Shown here in pieces: positions 1 to 8,993 of a stretch of DNA of 64,000 nucleotides. This DNA comes from Fusobacterium mortiferum ATCC 9817 (GTDB taxonomy: Bacteria > Fusobacteriota > Fusobacteriia > Fusobacteriales > Fusobacteriaceae). Position 1 is the first letter of the stretch; each line of letters opens with the position of its first letter. A program made the translations under genes and the position numbers. Where the stretch lies: positions 1 to 64,000 of the forward strand of contig NZ_GL987987.1 in assembly GCF_000158195.2 (NCBI RefSeq). Reading direction: 5' to 3'. A model generated the notes under the pieces. The model was not told where the DNA came from. It searched no databases and was given only the letters and a program-made list of their open reading frames with translations.

Positions 1-42
1 CCTTTAGCTGACCAATACTAATAAGTCGAAGTTTTAACCTTG
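1..42 (+). rRNA. 23S rRNA, 3' end (partial)
   Basis: The first bases match the conserved 3' tail of bacterial 23S rRNA (GCTGACCAATACTAATAAG followed by TCGA). The gene starts outside the window. A 5S gene and a tRNA follow, which supports the end of an rRNA operon. The exact 3' end is approximate. Confidence 0.85.
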
Positions 43-87
43 AATTTACTATATAGTTTTGAATGTTCCATTAAAAGAAGTTAATAA

Positions 88-207
88 TGCTTGGTGAGAA
101 GAGCTACGGGGGTACACCCAGAAACATTCCGAACCTGGAAGTTAAGCCCGTAAACGCTGAAAGTACTTGGAGGGAAGCCTCCTGGGAGGATAGGAACTTG
201 CCAAGCT
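88..207 (+). rRNA. rrf: 5S rRNA
   Basis: About 120 nt lying 45 nt after the 23S tail. The ends pair (GCTTGG at 89-94 with CCAAGC at 201-206), and the internal CCGAACCTGGAAGTTAAGCC segment is typical of 5S. The boundaries come from the terminal helix and could be off by a base or two. Confidence 0.93.
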
Positions 208-219
208 CTCAATAAGAGT

Positions 220-295
220 GCTTCCTTAGCTCAGTCGGTAGAGCATGCGGCTGTTAACCGCAGTGTCAATGGTTCGAGTCCATTAGGAAGCGCCA
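220..295 (+). tRNA. tRNA-Asn (GTT anticodon)
   Basis: A 76-nt cloverleaf. Acceptor arm GCTTCCT (220-226) pairs with AGGAAGC (285-291), then discriminator G and an encoded CCA (293-295). The anticodon loop CTGTTAA at 251-257 gives anticodon GTT at 253-255. The T loop contains GGTTCGAGTCC. It is 12 nt after the 5S gene, so it is probably co-transcribed with the rRNA operon. Confidence 0.95.
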
Positions 296-324
296 TTTTT
301 TTATTTTTTGTAAATTATTTTACC

Positions 325-353
325 TTGACATTTTATAGGAATTATGATAAAAT
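325..353 (+). promoter_or_regulatory. Sigma-70-type promoter for rplS
   Basis: Consensus -35 TTGACA (325-330), 17-bp spacer, -10 TAAAAT (348-353) with an extended -10 TG at 345-346. It lies about 70 nt upstream of rplS, which has a strong RBS (GGAGGAG, 411-417). Confidence 0.8.
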
Positions 354-422
354 ACTAAAGTTAATTCGATATTCCGCTTTAATAGCAAATAAATTAAATG
401 AATATCTTTAGGAGGAGAATAA

Positions 423-773
423 ATGAAAGAAAAATTAATTCAATTAGTAGAGCAAAGCTACTTAAGAAACGACATTCCTGAATTCAAAGCTGGAGATACT
501 ATTGCAGTATACTACAAAGTTGTAGAAGGAAACAAAGAAAGAGTTCAATTATTCGAAGGAGTAGTTATTAGAGTAAATGGTGGAGGAATTGCAAAAACTT
601 TCACAATAAGAAAAGTAACTGCTGGTGTAGGAGTAGAAAGAATAATCCCTGTAAACTCTCCAATGATTGATAAAATCGAAGTATTAAAAGTTGGAAGAGT
701 AAGAAGATCTAAACTTTACTACTTAAGAGGACTTTCTGGTAAAAAAGCAAGAATCAAAGAAATCAGAAAATAA
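423..773 (+). CDS. rplS: 50S ribosomal protein L19
   Basis: A 116-aa protein, the usual length for bacterial L19, a large-subunit protein at the 30S/50S interface. Family features are the N-terminal [21 protein letters not shown] segment (residues 5-25), the [19 protein letters not shown] stretch near residues 62-80 and the basic C-terminal [19 protein letters not shown]. The ATG follows GGAGGAG by 5 nt. In many bacteria rplS follows rpsP-rimM-trmD; here it stands alone, with its own promoter just after an rRNA/tRNA cluster and its own terminator. Confidence 0.97.
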   Translation: MKEKLIQLVEQSYLRNDIPEFKAGDTIAVYYKVVEGNKERVQLFEGVVIRVNGGGIAKTFTIRKVTAGVGVERIIPVNSPMIDKIEVLKVGRVRRSKLYYLRGLSGKKARIKEIRK

Positions 774-780
774 TTTTTTA

Positions 781-806
781 GGAGATGGAAATTTCCATCT
801 CCTTTT
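781..806 (+). terminator. Intrinsic terminator of rplS
   Basis: Perfect hairpin GGAGATGGAAA / TTTCCATCTCC (781-802) followed by a T-rich tract, starting 8 nt after the rplS stop codon. Confidence 0.9.
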
Positions 807-881
807 TCTTTTTCTAGCTAAAATAATTAAAATATTATATAATTAATATATAATAATTATAAAAAGTAAAAGGAGAGTAAG

Positions 882-2225
882 ATGAATAATAATAATTACT
901 ATGAAAAACTAGAAAATAATTTTTCAGAATTTTTAAATAATTTAGATAGAGTAGTTTCTATTCCAAGTTATTATCAAGAAGATTCTACTAAATATCCATT
1001 TGGAGAAAATATTCAAAAAGTGTTGGAAGAGATGATAGATATTTGTAAAGAATTAGGCTTTAGAACTTATATTGACTCAGAAGGATATTATGGATATGCT
1101 GAAATAGGTAGTGGAGAAAAATTAGTAGGAGTATTAGGACATCTTGATGTAGTCCCACCAGGAGATTTAAGTAAATGGGAAAATGAACCTTTTAAACCTG
1201 TAATAAAAGATGGAAAATATTATGGAAGAGGAGCACAAGATGATAAAGGACCTACTCTAGCTGCTATATATGCACTAAAAACACTTTTAGATTATGGATT
1301 TAAATTAAAATACAGAGTAAGATTTATATTTGGAACAGATGAGGAAAATTTATGGAGAGATATGCCAAAGTATGTTGAAAAAGAGGAAATACCTACAGTA
1401 GGCTTTACTCCAGATTCAAAATTTCCATTAATTTATTCAGAAAAAGGATTGTTACAATGTAAACTTATAGCTAAAAATGAGAGTGGTTTAGTATTTAAAG
1501 GGGGAGATGCATTTAACTCTGTTCCATCAAATATTATAGTTCCAAAGAATGAGGAATTAATGAAAGTATTACTAGAATTAAATTATGAATTTAAAGATAA
1601 AGATGAAGTTATAGAGATAGTAGGAAAAAGTGTCCATGCACAAGTGGCAGAGACTGGAATAAATGCTATTAATAGATATATGCATGCTCTTACAAAACTA
1701 GGAAAAGAAACTAAATCAGGAAAATTTATAACTGAAAATTTGATAGGGTATGATTTTGCTGAGCCAATTTTTGAATTAGTAAAAGATGAACATTCAGGGG
1801 AATTAAAATTTAATGTAGGTAAGATAGAATTTACTGAAGAAAATGAAATATTAATGATCGATATGAGAATACCTGTAACTTATGATAAAGAAAAAATAGT
1901 AGAAACTTTATCAAGAAAAGCTAAAGAGTATGGATTTGAATATATACAGCATGATTATTTAAAATCTATATATGTGCCATTAGATTCTGAATTAATCACA
2001 ACTTTAATGAGTGCTTATCAAGAAATTACAGGAGATATGGAGTCTCAACCAGTAGCGAGTGGAGGAGCAACATATGCTAGAGCTATGAATAATTGCGTAG
2101 CTTTTGGGTGTGTTTTACCAGGAAGTCCTAAGACTGAGCATCAACCAAATGAGTATATTATATTGGATGATATAAAGAAAGCTATGAAAATTTATATGAA
2201 AGCTTTTGAAAAGTTTAATAAATAA
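882..2225 (+). CDS. M20 family dipeptidase, PepV/Sapep-like
   Basis: A 447-aa protein, close to the usual length of PepV-type Xaa-His dipeptidases, which are cytosolic di-zinc enzymes that cleave dipeptides. M20 metal-site motifs are visible: GHLDVVPPGD, YGRGAQDDKGP with the bridging Asp, the catalytic Glu pair in GTDEEN, and a C-terminal ASGGATYAR plus TEHQPNEY block with the last His ligand. The ATG has an AAGGAGAG RBS 6 nt upstream. The next gene, 20 nt downstream, is a polytopic carrier, so the pair probably takes up and cleaves peptides or peptide-like substrates. The exact substrate cannot be read from sequence. Confidence 0.88.
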   Translation: MNNNNYYEKLENNFSEFLNNLDRVVSIPSYYQEDSTKYPFGENIQKVLEEMIDICKELGFRTYIDSEGYYGYAEIGSGEKLVGVLGHLDVVPPGDLSKWENEPFKPVIKDGKYYGRGAQDDKGPTLAAIYALKTLLDYGFKLKYRVRFIFGTDEENLWRDMPKYVEKEEIPTVGFTPDSKFPLIYSEKGLLQCKLIAKNESGLVFKGGDAFNSVPSNIIVPKNEELMKVLLELNYEFKDKDEVIEIVGKSVHAQVAETGINAINRYMHALTKLGKETKSGKFITENLIGYDFAEPIFELVKDEHSGELKFNVGKIEFTEENEILMIDMRIPVTYDKEKIVETLSRKAKEYGFEYIQHDYLKSIYVPLDSELITTLMSAYQEITGDMESQPVASGGATYARAMNNCVAFGCVLPGSPKTEHQPNEYIILDDIKKAMKIYMKAFEKFNK

Positions 2226-2245
2226 TTTTAGAATGGAGAATATAA

Positions 2246-3796
2246 ATGAATAAAAAGAAAATGCTAAGTGCATATACTATAGTTTTTATATTTTTATTAA
2301 TAACTGCTGTATTAACCTGGATAGTTCCTCAATCAGTAGTTGTAACAAATGAGAGTGGAATTCAAGAAGTAATTTATAATGCAATATTTGATAGCAATGG
2401 AGAAATTATAAGAGGAGTAGGAGCACAACCAGCTGGGCTTTGGGATATTATTATGGCACCAATAACTGGTTTCCAAAATGCTGGACCAGTAAGTATAGCA
2501 ATACTTATGGCAGGAGCATTTTTAGGATTAATTAATTCTGTAGGAGCTTTAGATGCTGGAATAGGAGGATTACTAAAAAGATATACAGGGACATCTCTTA
2601 TAGCAATTTTAATGTTTGTATTTGCTATATTTGGAAGTGTTTTTGGTTTTTGGGAGGAGATTCCTGCATTTTCAATAGTTATAGTTCCATTATTTGTATT
2701 AGCTGGTTATGATGTAATGACAGGACTTGCAGTTTTATTTATAGGAGCTACAGCTGGGAATATGGCTAGTGTTGTAAATCCATTTTCAGTAGGAGCAGCA
2801 ATTGGAGCAATAGGAAATCCAGAGCTTTCTCTAGGTAGTGGGATGATTTTAAGAATGGTAATATTTTTAGCTTTATATCTAGTGGGAGTAGTATATGTTA
2901 TAAAGTATGCTAATACTGTAAAAAAAGATAAAGAAAAATCAATAGTGGCAGGTATTGAAGTAAATACAAGAGTAAATGAAGAGGGACATGAATTACCTGA
3001 ACTTACTAAAAAAAGATTTTGGTCGATTATGGTATTAGTTGGAATAATTATATTACTAATATTAGGTTATATGCCTTGGTATGTAATAGAATTAGATGGT
3101 GGAAGAACATTTCAAGATGTTATAAATGCTCCTATTAATTTCATAGCTTCAATACCTATATTAGGAAGTTTAAGTGGCTTTAAACATTTCACTCCTTTTG
3201 GTGATTGGTATTTTGGAGAATTTGCCTTTGTTTTCTTATTAGGGTCAATATTAATTGGATTAATAAATAGAATGCCAGAGGAGCAGTTTGTAAAAGAATT
3301 TGCAAATGGTGCTAAGGATTTATTAGGAGTAATACTAGTACTTTCTGTTGCTAATGGTATATCTGTACTTATGGGAAGTAAAAGTGAAGGAATGTCTGTA
3401 ACATTTGTTTATTGGATTCAAACAGCTCTTCAAGGAATACCATCTTGGGCTTTTTCAATAGCAACAGTGGTTGCTTATGTAGGAATAGGATTTTTCTTAC
3501 AATCTACAAGTGGAGTAGCAGGAATAACAATGCCAATATTAGGTGCTGTAACAATGGCACTTTTTCAAGGTTCAGATATTGGAGCTGCTGGTGGGCAAGT
3601 AATGTTGATATCAGCATTTACTGTGGGGATTAATTTTATGTGTGGAATTTATCCTGGAGCAAGTACAATGGGGACACTAGAATTATTCCATGTACCATAT
3701 GATAGATATCTAAAATTTGTATTGAAAATATTATTACCAATGTTAGCGATAGGGTGTTTAATAATTTCAGCTTCACAGTTCTTAGGATTAATTTAA
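2246..3796 (+). CDS. YfcC-type inner-membrane carrier (anaerobic C4-dicarboxylate/basic amino acid carrier superfamily)
   Basis: A 516-aa polytopic membrane protein with about 12 hydrophobic segments, starting with a TM helix at residues 7-27. The family-typical first periplasmic stretch (residues about 28-70) ends in GLWDIIMAPITGF. Conserved patches include GFWEEIPAFSIVIVPLF, the glycine-rich GATAGNMASVVNPFSVGAA and the C-terminal GINFMCGIYPGASTMGTLEL. It follows the dipeptidase by 20 nt and ends at a clear terminator, so the two form an operon. Family members are annotated as amino acid, peptide or dicarboxylate carriers; the pairing favours amino acids or peptides here. Confidence 0.82.
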   Translation: MNKKKMLSAYTIVFIFLLITAVLTWIVPQSVVVTNESGIQEVIYNAIFDSNGEIIRGVGAQPAGLWDIIMAPITGFQNAGPVSIAILMAGAFLGLINSVGALDAGIGGLLKRYTGTSLIAILMFVFAIFGSVFGFWEEIPAFSIVIVPLFVLAGYDVMTGLAVLFIGATAGNMASVVNPFSVGAAIGAIGNPELSLGSGMILRMVIFLALYLVGVVYVIKYANTVKKDKEKSIVAGIEVNTRVNEEGHELPELTKKRFWSIMVLVGIIILLILGYMPWYVIELDGGRTFQDVINAPINFIASIPILGSLSGFKHFTPFGDWYFGEFAFVFLLGSILIGLINRMPEEQFVKEFANGAKDLLGVILVLSVANGISVLMGSKSEGMSVTFVYWIQTALQGIPSWAFSIATVVAYVGIGFFLQSTSGVAGITMPILGAVTMALFQGSDIGAAGGQVMLISAFTVGINFMCGIYPGASTMGTLELFHVPYDRYLKFVLKILLPMLAIGCLIISASQFLGLI

Positions 3797-3803
3797 AAAT
3801 ATA

Positions 3804-3845
3804 GAGAAGGAACAATACCTTTTAGTATTAATTCCTTCTCTTTTT
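3804..3845 (+). terminator. Intrinsic terminator after the peptidase-carrier operon
   Basis: GAGAAGGAA and TTCCTTCTC arms (3804-3812 / 3832-3840) separated by an AT-rich loop and followed by TTTTT. It also lies just beyond the stop of the small minus-strand gene at 3852 and may act in both directions. Confidence 0.85.
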
Positions 3846-3851
3846 AATTAT

Positions 3852-4031
3852 TTAAATTAAAAAATTTTTTATTCTTTCTAAAAAAGTCTCTTGCTGAGGC
3901 AGAAGTTTTTTTAACTCTTCCTTTAAATATCTTTTTCTTTTTCCATTAGGACAACTACTACATAATTTTGCTTTACAAATATTACAGCTGATAAGAATTT
4001 TATCTAACTCACTTTGATATTTTTGAATCAT
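3852..4031 (-). CDS. Small Cys-rich protein with CxxC-x4-CxxC knuckle (59 aa), function unknown
   Basis: A minus-strand reading frame of 59 codons with a very strong RBS (AGGGAGGT, 4041-4048) and a consensus promoter (4081-4109), between two plus-strand genes. The product begins MIQKYQSELDKILISCNICK. Four cysteines at residues 16, 19, 24 and 27 form a CxxC-x4-CxxC arrangement suited to zinc or an Fe-S cluster. A strongly basic GKRKRY patch at 30-35 follows, then a charged helix. It resembles small zinc-ribbon proteins, but I do not recognise the family. RBS, promoter, Cys spacing and terminator together make it a likely real gene. Confidence 0.72.
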   Translation of the reverse strand: MIQKYQSELDKILISCNICKAKLCSSCPNGKRKRYLKEELKKLLPQQETFLERIKNFLI

Positions 4032-4080
4032 AAAAGTAAAACCTCCCTAATAATAATTTTTAGATATCTTCTTACTATAA

Positions 4081-4109
4081 ATATTAGTGTTTTGATAAAC
4101 TAATGTCAA
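4081..4109 (-). promoter_or_regulatory. Promoter for the small Cys-rich gene
   Basis: On the minus strand, TTGACA (complement of 4104-4109), a 17-bp spacer and TAATAT (complement of 4081-4086), about 50 nt upstream of the start codon at 4031. Confidence 0.7.
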
Positions 4110-4242
4110 TAAAATAAAAATTAAAACATTTTGTAGTAAAAATGAGTCTAAAAAATATCTTTTCAAAGGGAGGTGAAAATTTAATGTAAATTTTAAAAAA
4201 ATATGATAAAATATATATTAATCAAGGTTTATGGAGTGAAAT

Positions 4243-5181
4243 ATGGAAAAAAGTAAATTAATATTGAATGGAATTTTTTATATTATTATAACAATAATAT
4301 TTATAATTTTATTTGTTAAAGAGAAACAAATAGGAGCTTTTATAAAAACTAATAGAGATAAATTTTCAGACAATCTAGTTTTAAAGTTGGGTTGGGAAGG
4401 AAAAAGCTCAGGAATATTTTTAAAAAAAGCAATTGCTTTTATAGAAAGTATTGGAACAGCACTTATTTTAGTTTTAATTATTCAAAAAATTTATTTAGGA
4501 AATTTTTTAGTGCCAACAGGTTCAATGGAACCTACTATAATGCCTAAGGATAGACTTTTTGGAAATATGGTAGTCTATAAATTTAGAAAGCCAGAGAGAA
4601 ATGAAATAATAGTGTTTAAAGAGCCAATTCAAAATAAAGTTTTATATACTAAAAGAGTAATGGGATTACCAGGAGAAAAGGTATTTTTAAAGGATAATCA
4701 TCTCTATGTTAATGATGAGAAAATAAATATAAGAGAGTACTCTAGTTTAGGACAATTAGGAGAGGCTAATTACTGGATAATACCTAAAAAAGGAGATACA
4801 ATAGAAGTTATACCTGGAGCTAATTATGGAGAGTATACATGGAGCAAGGGTGGAAAACCAGTAGATGTTGCTGAAGTTCAAAAACAATTAGTAGATAACC
4901 CAGGAGCAGTAGCACAAATACTTCCAGATTTAGAATTTAGAGTTAATGGAGAAAAAACAGGAATGGTACTTGATATTATTCATGATTCAAAAGCTGTAGA
5001 AAAGATACTTTCTGGAGAAAAAGTTACTGTAACAGCTGATGAAGATTATTATTTAGCTTTAGGAGATAATACTAATGGGAGCTATGATTCAAGAATGTGG
5101 GGATTTGTAAAAGAGAGTAGAATAAAAGGAAAAGCTTTTGTAAGATTTTGGCCTTTGAATAGAATATCACTTTTAAAATAG
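4243..5181 (+). CDS. lepB: Signal peptidase I
   Basis: A 312-aa membrane-anchored serine protease that removes signal peptides from secreted proteins on the outer face of the cytoplasmic membrane. Two N-terminal hydrophobic segments (residues about 8-25 and 69-85) precede the catalytic region. The nucleophile is Ser94 in PTGSMEPT and the general base is Lys137 in TKRVMGLPGE; box E is LGDNTNGSYDSRMWG near the C-terminus. A long insert between boxes D and E fits Gram-negative-type enzymes with an extended periplasmic domain. The RBS is TGGAGTGA. An acetyltransferase gene follows within 15 nt. Confidence 0.95.
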   Translation: MEKSKLILNGIFYIIITIIFIILFVKEKQIGAFIKTNRDKFSDNLVLKLGWEGKSSGIFLKKAIAFIESIGTALILVLIIQKIYLGNFLVPTGSMEPTIMPKDRLFGNMVVYKFRKPERNEIIVFKEPIQNKVLYTKRVMGLPGEKVFLKDNHLYVNDEKINIREYSSLGQLGEANYWIIPKKGDTIEVIPGANYGEYTWSKGGKPVDVAEVQKQLVDNPGAVAQILPDLEFRVNGEKTGMVLDIIHDSKAVEKILSGEKVTVTADEDYYLALGDNTNGSYDSRMWGFVKESRIKGKAFVRFWPLNRISLLK

Positions 5182-5193
5182 TATGGAGTGAAG

Positions 5194-5610
5194 ATGGGAA
5201 TAGTTTATGATATTGATGTAAAAATATTAGAAGAATTAGAAAAAAAATGTTTTCCTAATAGTTCCTATACTCTAAATCAATTGGAGGAGATAATATCAGA
5301 TAAAGAGAAATATCAAATATTAGCAGTAAATGATAAAAATATAATAAAGGGATATATAATCCTTTTTGATAATAGTGAATCTCTAGAAATTATGAAGATA
5401 GGAACTTTAGTTGAATATAGAAGACAGGGAATAGGAAAAATTTTAATAGATGAGATTTCAAAAATGAAAAAGGATATTTTCTTAGAAGTTAGAGAGAGCA
5501 ATAGTGCCAGAGAATTTTATAAAAGTTGTGGATTTGAAGAGGTAGGAAAAAGAAAAAATTATTATCCTGACACCAGAGAAGCAGCTATTATAATGGTAAA
5601 AAATTTTTAA
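5194..5610 (+). CDS. GNAT acetyltransferase, RimI-like
   Basis: A protein of about 138 aa with the GNAT fold: acetyl-CoA-binding motif RRQGIGKILIDEI (V/I-x-x-x-x-R/Q-x-x-G-x-G/A) at about residues 73-85 and the C-terminal NSAREFYKSCGFEEVGKRKNYY, typical of RimI-type ribosomal-protein alanine acetyltransferases. An in-frame GTG lies at 5188, but GGAG (5185-5188) is better spaced for the ATG at 5194, so I chose that start. It is in an operon with lepB. The true substrate is uncertain, since small GNATs are hard to assign. Confidence 0.8.
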   Translation: MGIVYDIDVKILEELEKKCFPNSSYTLNQLEEIISDKEKYQILAVNDKNIIKGYIILFDNSESLEIMKIGTLVEYRRQGIGKILIDEISKMKKDIFLEVRESNSAREFYKSCGFEEVGKRKNYYPDTREAAIIMVKNF

Positions 5611-5678
5611 AAATTATACATAATTAAATCACAAAAAATCTATAAAATAACTAATACGTATAAAAAGGATGGTAAAAA

Positions 5679-7112
5679 ATGGAAACAAATATTTATTCAA
5701 ACCCTCTAGCAGAAAGATATAGTTCAAAGGAGATGTTAGAAAACTTTTCTCCAGACAAAAAGTTTTCTACTTGGAGAAAACTTTGGGTGGCTTTAGCTGA
5801 AGCAGAAAAGGAACTTGGATTGAATATTACTGATGAGCAAATTGAAGAGATGAAAGCTAATATCTATAATATTGATTATGAATTAGCAGCTAAAAAAGAA
5901 GCAGAGTTTAGACATGATGTAATGGCACATGTACATACATTTGGGACACAAGCTCCAAAGGCTATGCCTATAATCCACTTAGGAGCAACAAGTGCCTACG
6001 TTGGAGATAATACTGATTTAATTCAAATAAAAGATGGATTAGATATTATAAAAACTAAATTAGTAAATGTAATTTCTGAAATGTCAAAATTTGCTATGGC
6101 AAATAAAGATTTACCTACTTTAGGATTTACTCATTTCCAAGCAGCACAACTTACTACTGTTGGAAAAAGAGCAACTTTATGGTTACAAAGTTTATTATTA
6201 GATTTAGAAGAGTTAGAGTTTAGAGAAAATACTTTAAGATTTAGAGGAGTAAAGGGAACTACTGGAACGCAAGCAAGTTTCCAAGAGTTATTTAATGGAG
6301 ATTTTGAAAAAGTAAAAGAGTTGGATAGAAGAATAACTGAGAAAATGGGATTTGGTAAGAGATTTTTAGTAACAGGTCAAACTTATGATAGAAAAGTTGA
6401 CTCTGAAGTAATGAATCTACTTGCAAATATTGCTCAATCAGCTCATAAATTTACAAATGATTTAAGACTTTTACAACATTTAAAAGAGATAGAAGAACCA
6501 TTTGAAAAAAGTCAAATTGGATCATCAGCGATGGCTTATAAAAGAAATCCAATGAGAAGTGAGAGAATATCATCATTAGCTAAATTTGTAATAGCATTAC
6601 AACAAAGTACAGCTATGACAGCATCAACTCAATGGTTTGAAAGAACATTAGATGATTCTGCTAATAAAAGATTATCATTACCACAAGCTTTCTTAGCAGT
6701 AGATGCTATATTAATCATTTGGAAGAATGTTTTAGATGGATTAGTTGTTTATCCAAAAATGATAGAAAAAAGAATTATGGCTGAGCTACCATTTATGTCA
6801 ACTGAATATATTATAATGGAATGTGTAAAAAATGGTGGAGATAGACAAGAATTACATGAGAGAATAAGAGTTCATTCAATGGAAGCTGGAAAAAATGTAA
6901 AAGTTAAAGGAAAAGATAATGATTTAATTGATAGAATAATCAATGATAAATACTTTAACTTAGACAAAGATAGATTATTAGAGATATTAGACCCTAAAAA
7001 CTTTATTGGATTTGCTCCAGAGCAAACAGAGGAATTTGTAAATATAGAGGTTAAGCCAATATTAGAAAAATATAGTAATAGATTAGGAATGAAAGCAACT
7101 TTAAAGGTTTAA
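5679..7112 (+). CDS. purB: Adenylosuccinate lyase
   Basis: A 477-aa member of the fumarase/aspartase superfamily. It carries out two purine steps: SAICAR to AICAR plus fumarate, and adenylosuccinate to AMP plus fumarate. The signature loop [17 protein letters not shown] (about residues 285-301) contains the mobile catalytic serine; [11 protein letters not shown] and the early RHDVMAHVH segment carry the catalytic histidines. The length fits the eukaryote-like PurB subgroup (about 470-480 aa). Its stop overlaps the next start by one base (TAATG), which suggests translational coupling. Confidence 0.96.
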   Translation: METNIYSNPLAERYSSKEMLENFSPDKKFSTWRKLWVALAEAEKELGLNITDEQIEEMKANIYNIDYELAAKKEAEFRHDVMAHVHTFGTQAPKAMPIIHLGATSAYVGDNTDLIQIKDGLDIIKTKLVNVISEMSKFAMANKDLPTLGFTHFQAAQLTTVGKRATLWLQSLLLDLEELEFRENTLRFRGVKGTTGTQASFQELFNGDFEKVKELDRRITEKMGFGKRFLVTGQTYDRKVDSEVMNLLANIAQSAHKFTNDLRLLQHLKEIEEPFEKSQIGSSAMAYKRNPMRSERISSLAKFVIALQQSTAMTASTQWFERTLDDSANKRLSLPQAFLAVDAILIIWKNVLDGLVVYPKMIEKRIMAELPFMSTEYIIMECVKNGGDRQELHERIRVHSMEAGKNVKVKGKDNDLIDRIINDKYFNLDKDRLLEILDPKNFIGFAPEQTEEFVNIEVKPILEKYSNRLGMKATLKV

Positions 7113-7627
7113 TGGAAAATAGAAAAAGAGAGATATATTTAACTGCATTTGTTTTAGTAGCATTATATCTTTCCCTTGCAGAAAACTTTATTCCAAAACC
7201 ATTTCCTTGGATGAAAATAGGGCTATCAAATATAGCTGTTTTGGTAGCCCTTGAAAAATTTGATTCTAAGTTTGCTGTTGAGTTAGTATTACTTAGAATC
7301 TTTATTCAAGGATTAATGTTAGGTACATTATTTACACCTGGGTTTATAATAAGTTTTGTTGCAGGGACTTTGACAACTATATTTATGATAGGGTTATATA
7401 AATTTAGAAAATATCTTTCATTGATAGCAATCAGTTCGTTATCAGCTTTTCTACACAATCTATTTCAACTCATAGTAGTATATTTCCTTATGTTTAGAAA
7501 TGTTTCTTTATATTCAAAGTCTATTATGGGGTTTGTGTGGATTTTTTTAATTATAGGAGTAGGAGCTGGGGTTATTACTGGCTTTATAGGAGAAAAGTTA
7601 AATTTAAGAAGGAGCAGAATAGAATGA
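7112..7627 (+). CDS. Gx transporter family membrane protein (heptaprenyl diphosphate synthase component I-like)
   Basis: A 171-aa hydrophobic protein with about five TM segments. The N-terminal ENFIPKPFPWMKIGLSNIAV (residues 22-41) and the following LRIFIQGLMLGTLFTPGF are typical of the family labelled Gx transporter or heptaprenyl diphosphate synthase component I. Some relatives are ECF-type S components, so a small-molecule uptake role is possible; the synthase name is historical. The start overlaps purB by 1 nt and the end overlaps glmM by 4 nt (ATGA), so all three are probably co-transcribed. Confidence 0.78.
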   Translation: MENRKREIYLTAFVLVALYLSLAENFIPKPFPWMKIGLSNIAVLVALEKFDSKFAVELVLLRIFIQGLMLGTLFTPGFIISFVAGTLTTIFMIGLYKFRKYLSLIAISSLSAFLHNLFQLIVVYFLMFRNVSLYSKSIMGFVWIFLIIGVGAGVITGFIGEKLNLRRSRIE

Positions 7628-8979
7628 GAAAATACTTTGGAACAGATGGAATAAGAGGAGAAGCAAATAGAGAGCTAACTGTAGATATAGCTTTAAGATT
7701 AGGATATGCTCTTGGATATTATTTAAAAAGGGAAAATCCAGATAAAAAGAAAATAAAAGTAATTATGGGGTGTGATACAAGAATATCTGGATATATGTTG
7801 AGGTCAGCAATGCTTGCAGGGCTTACTTCAATGGGAGTACCTGTGGATTTTGTAGGAGTAATATCAACTCCAGCGGTAGCTTATTTAACAAAAGCGAAGA
7901 AAGCAGATGCAGGTATAATGATATCAGCTTCTCACAATCCTGCTAAAGATAATGGATTAAAAGTATTTGCTGGAAACGGATATAAGTTACCTGATGAAGT
8001 AGAATTAGAGATAGAAAGACTTATGGATGATCCAACTATTTTAGCTAATCCAATTGCTGGAGATAAAGTTGGAAAATTCAAATATGCAGAAGATGAATAT
8101 TATTCATACAGAGACCATTTATTAGCTTCTGTAAATGGAGACTTTTCAGGAATGAAAATAGTTGTAGATACAGCTAATGGTTCAGCTTATAGAATAGCTA
8201 AAGATGTATTTTTAGCTCTAGGAGCAGAGGTAGTACTTATAAATGATGCTCCAAATGGAACTAATATAAATGTAAGATGTGGTTCTACTCATCCAGAAAT
8301 TCTTACAAAAGTAGTAGTAGGATATGAGGCAGATTTAGGTCTTGCTTATGATGGAGATGCAGATAGATTAATAGCTGTAGATAGACACGGAAATATAATT
8401 GATGGAGATAAAATAATAGCTACTCTTGCTATGGGAATGAAAAGAAAAGGGGAATTAAAAGAAAATAAAGTTGTTACAACTGTAATGAGTAATATGGGAT
8501 TTGAAAATTATTTAAAAGAAAATGGAATAGAGCTACTTAGAGCCAATGTAGGAGATAGGTATGTACTTGAAAAAATGATAGAGCATAATGTAGCTATTGG
8601 TGGAGAGCAATCTGGACATATTATATTATTACAATATGCAACAACAGGTGATGGAGTTTTAACTTCTTTAAAATTAGTTGAAGCTTTAAGAGATGAAAAG
8701 AAATATTTAGATGAGATGATAGGAGATATAAAAGATTGGCCACAAAAATTAGTAAATGTAGTTGTAGATAATAACAAGAAAAATATTTGGAATAAAAATA
8801 AAAATATAACAGACTTTATAGCTCAAAAAGAGAAAGAGATGGAAGGACTTGGAAGAGTTTTAGTTAGAACATCTGGAACGGAGCCATTAGTAAGAGTGAT
8901 GGTAGAAGGTAAAGAGATGAATATGGTGGAAAAAGTTGTAAATGAGATAGCTGAAGTTGTAAAGAAAGAGCTAGCTTAA
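7624..8979 (+). CDS. glmM: Phosphoglucosamine mutase
   Basis: A 451-aa enzyme that converts glucosamine-6-phosphate to glucosamine-1-phosphate on the way to UDP-GlcNAc for peptidoglycan and LPS. The start at 7624 gives MRKYFGTDGIRG, the invariant N-terminus, with AAGGAG 9 nt upstream; the frame is open further upstream but that part is not family-like. The phosphoserine loop is ISASHNPAKDNG (Ser103 the likely phosphorylated residue), the Mg loop is DGDADR, the sugar-binding GGEQSGH is present, and the C-terminal RTSGTEPLVRVMVEG phosphate-binding loop is complete. Confidence 0.97.
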   Translation: MRKYFGTDGIRGEANRELTVDIALRLGYALGYYLKRENPDKKKIKVIMGCDTRISGYMLRSAMLAGLTSMGVPVDFVGVISTPAVAYLTKAKKADAGIMISASHNPAKDNGLKVFAGNGYKLPDEVELEIERLMDDPTILANPIAGDKVGKFKYAEDEYYSYRDHLLASVNGDFSGMKIVVDTANGSAYRIAKDVFLALGAEVVLINDAPNGTNINVRCGSTHPEILTKVVVGYEADLGLAYDGDADRLIAVDRHGNIIDGDKIIATLAMGMKRKGELKENKVVTTVMSNMGFENYLKENGIELLRANVGDRYVLEKMIEHNVAIGGEQSGHIILLQYATTGDGVLTSLKLVEALRDEKKYLDEMIGDIKDWPQKLVNVVVDNNKKNIWNKNKNITDFIAQKEKEMEGLGRVLVRTSGTEPLVRVMVEGKEMNMVEKVVNEIAEVVKKELA

Positions 8980-8993
8980 TTAAGGAGAGATAG

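Noticed and set aside
361-420. rplS leader as a riboswitch or L19 leader
   Set aside because: Only about 60 nt with no stable stem visible.
3412-3633. Second plus-strand frame inside the YfcC-type carrier gene
   Set aside because: The carrier frame is complete and family-like; this frame has no RBS and a Asn/Ser/Cys-rich product.
7537-7623. Upstream extension of glmM
   Set aside because: The 29 extra residues are out-of-frame coding sequence of the Gx-type gene. The RBS and MRKYFGTDGIRG start fix the true N-terminus at 7624.
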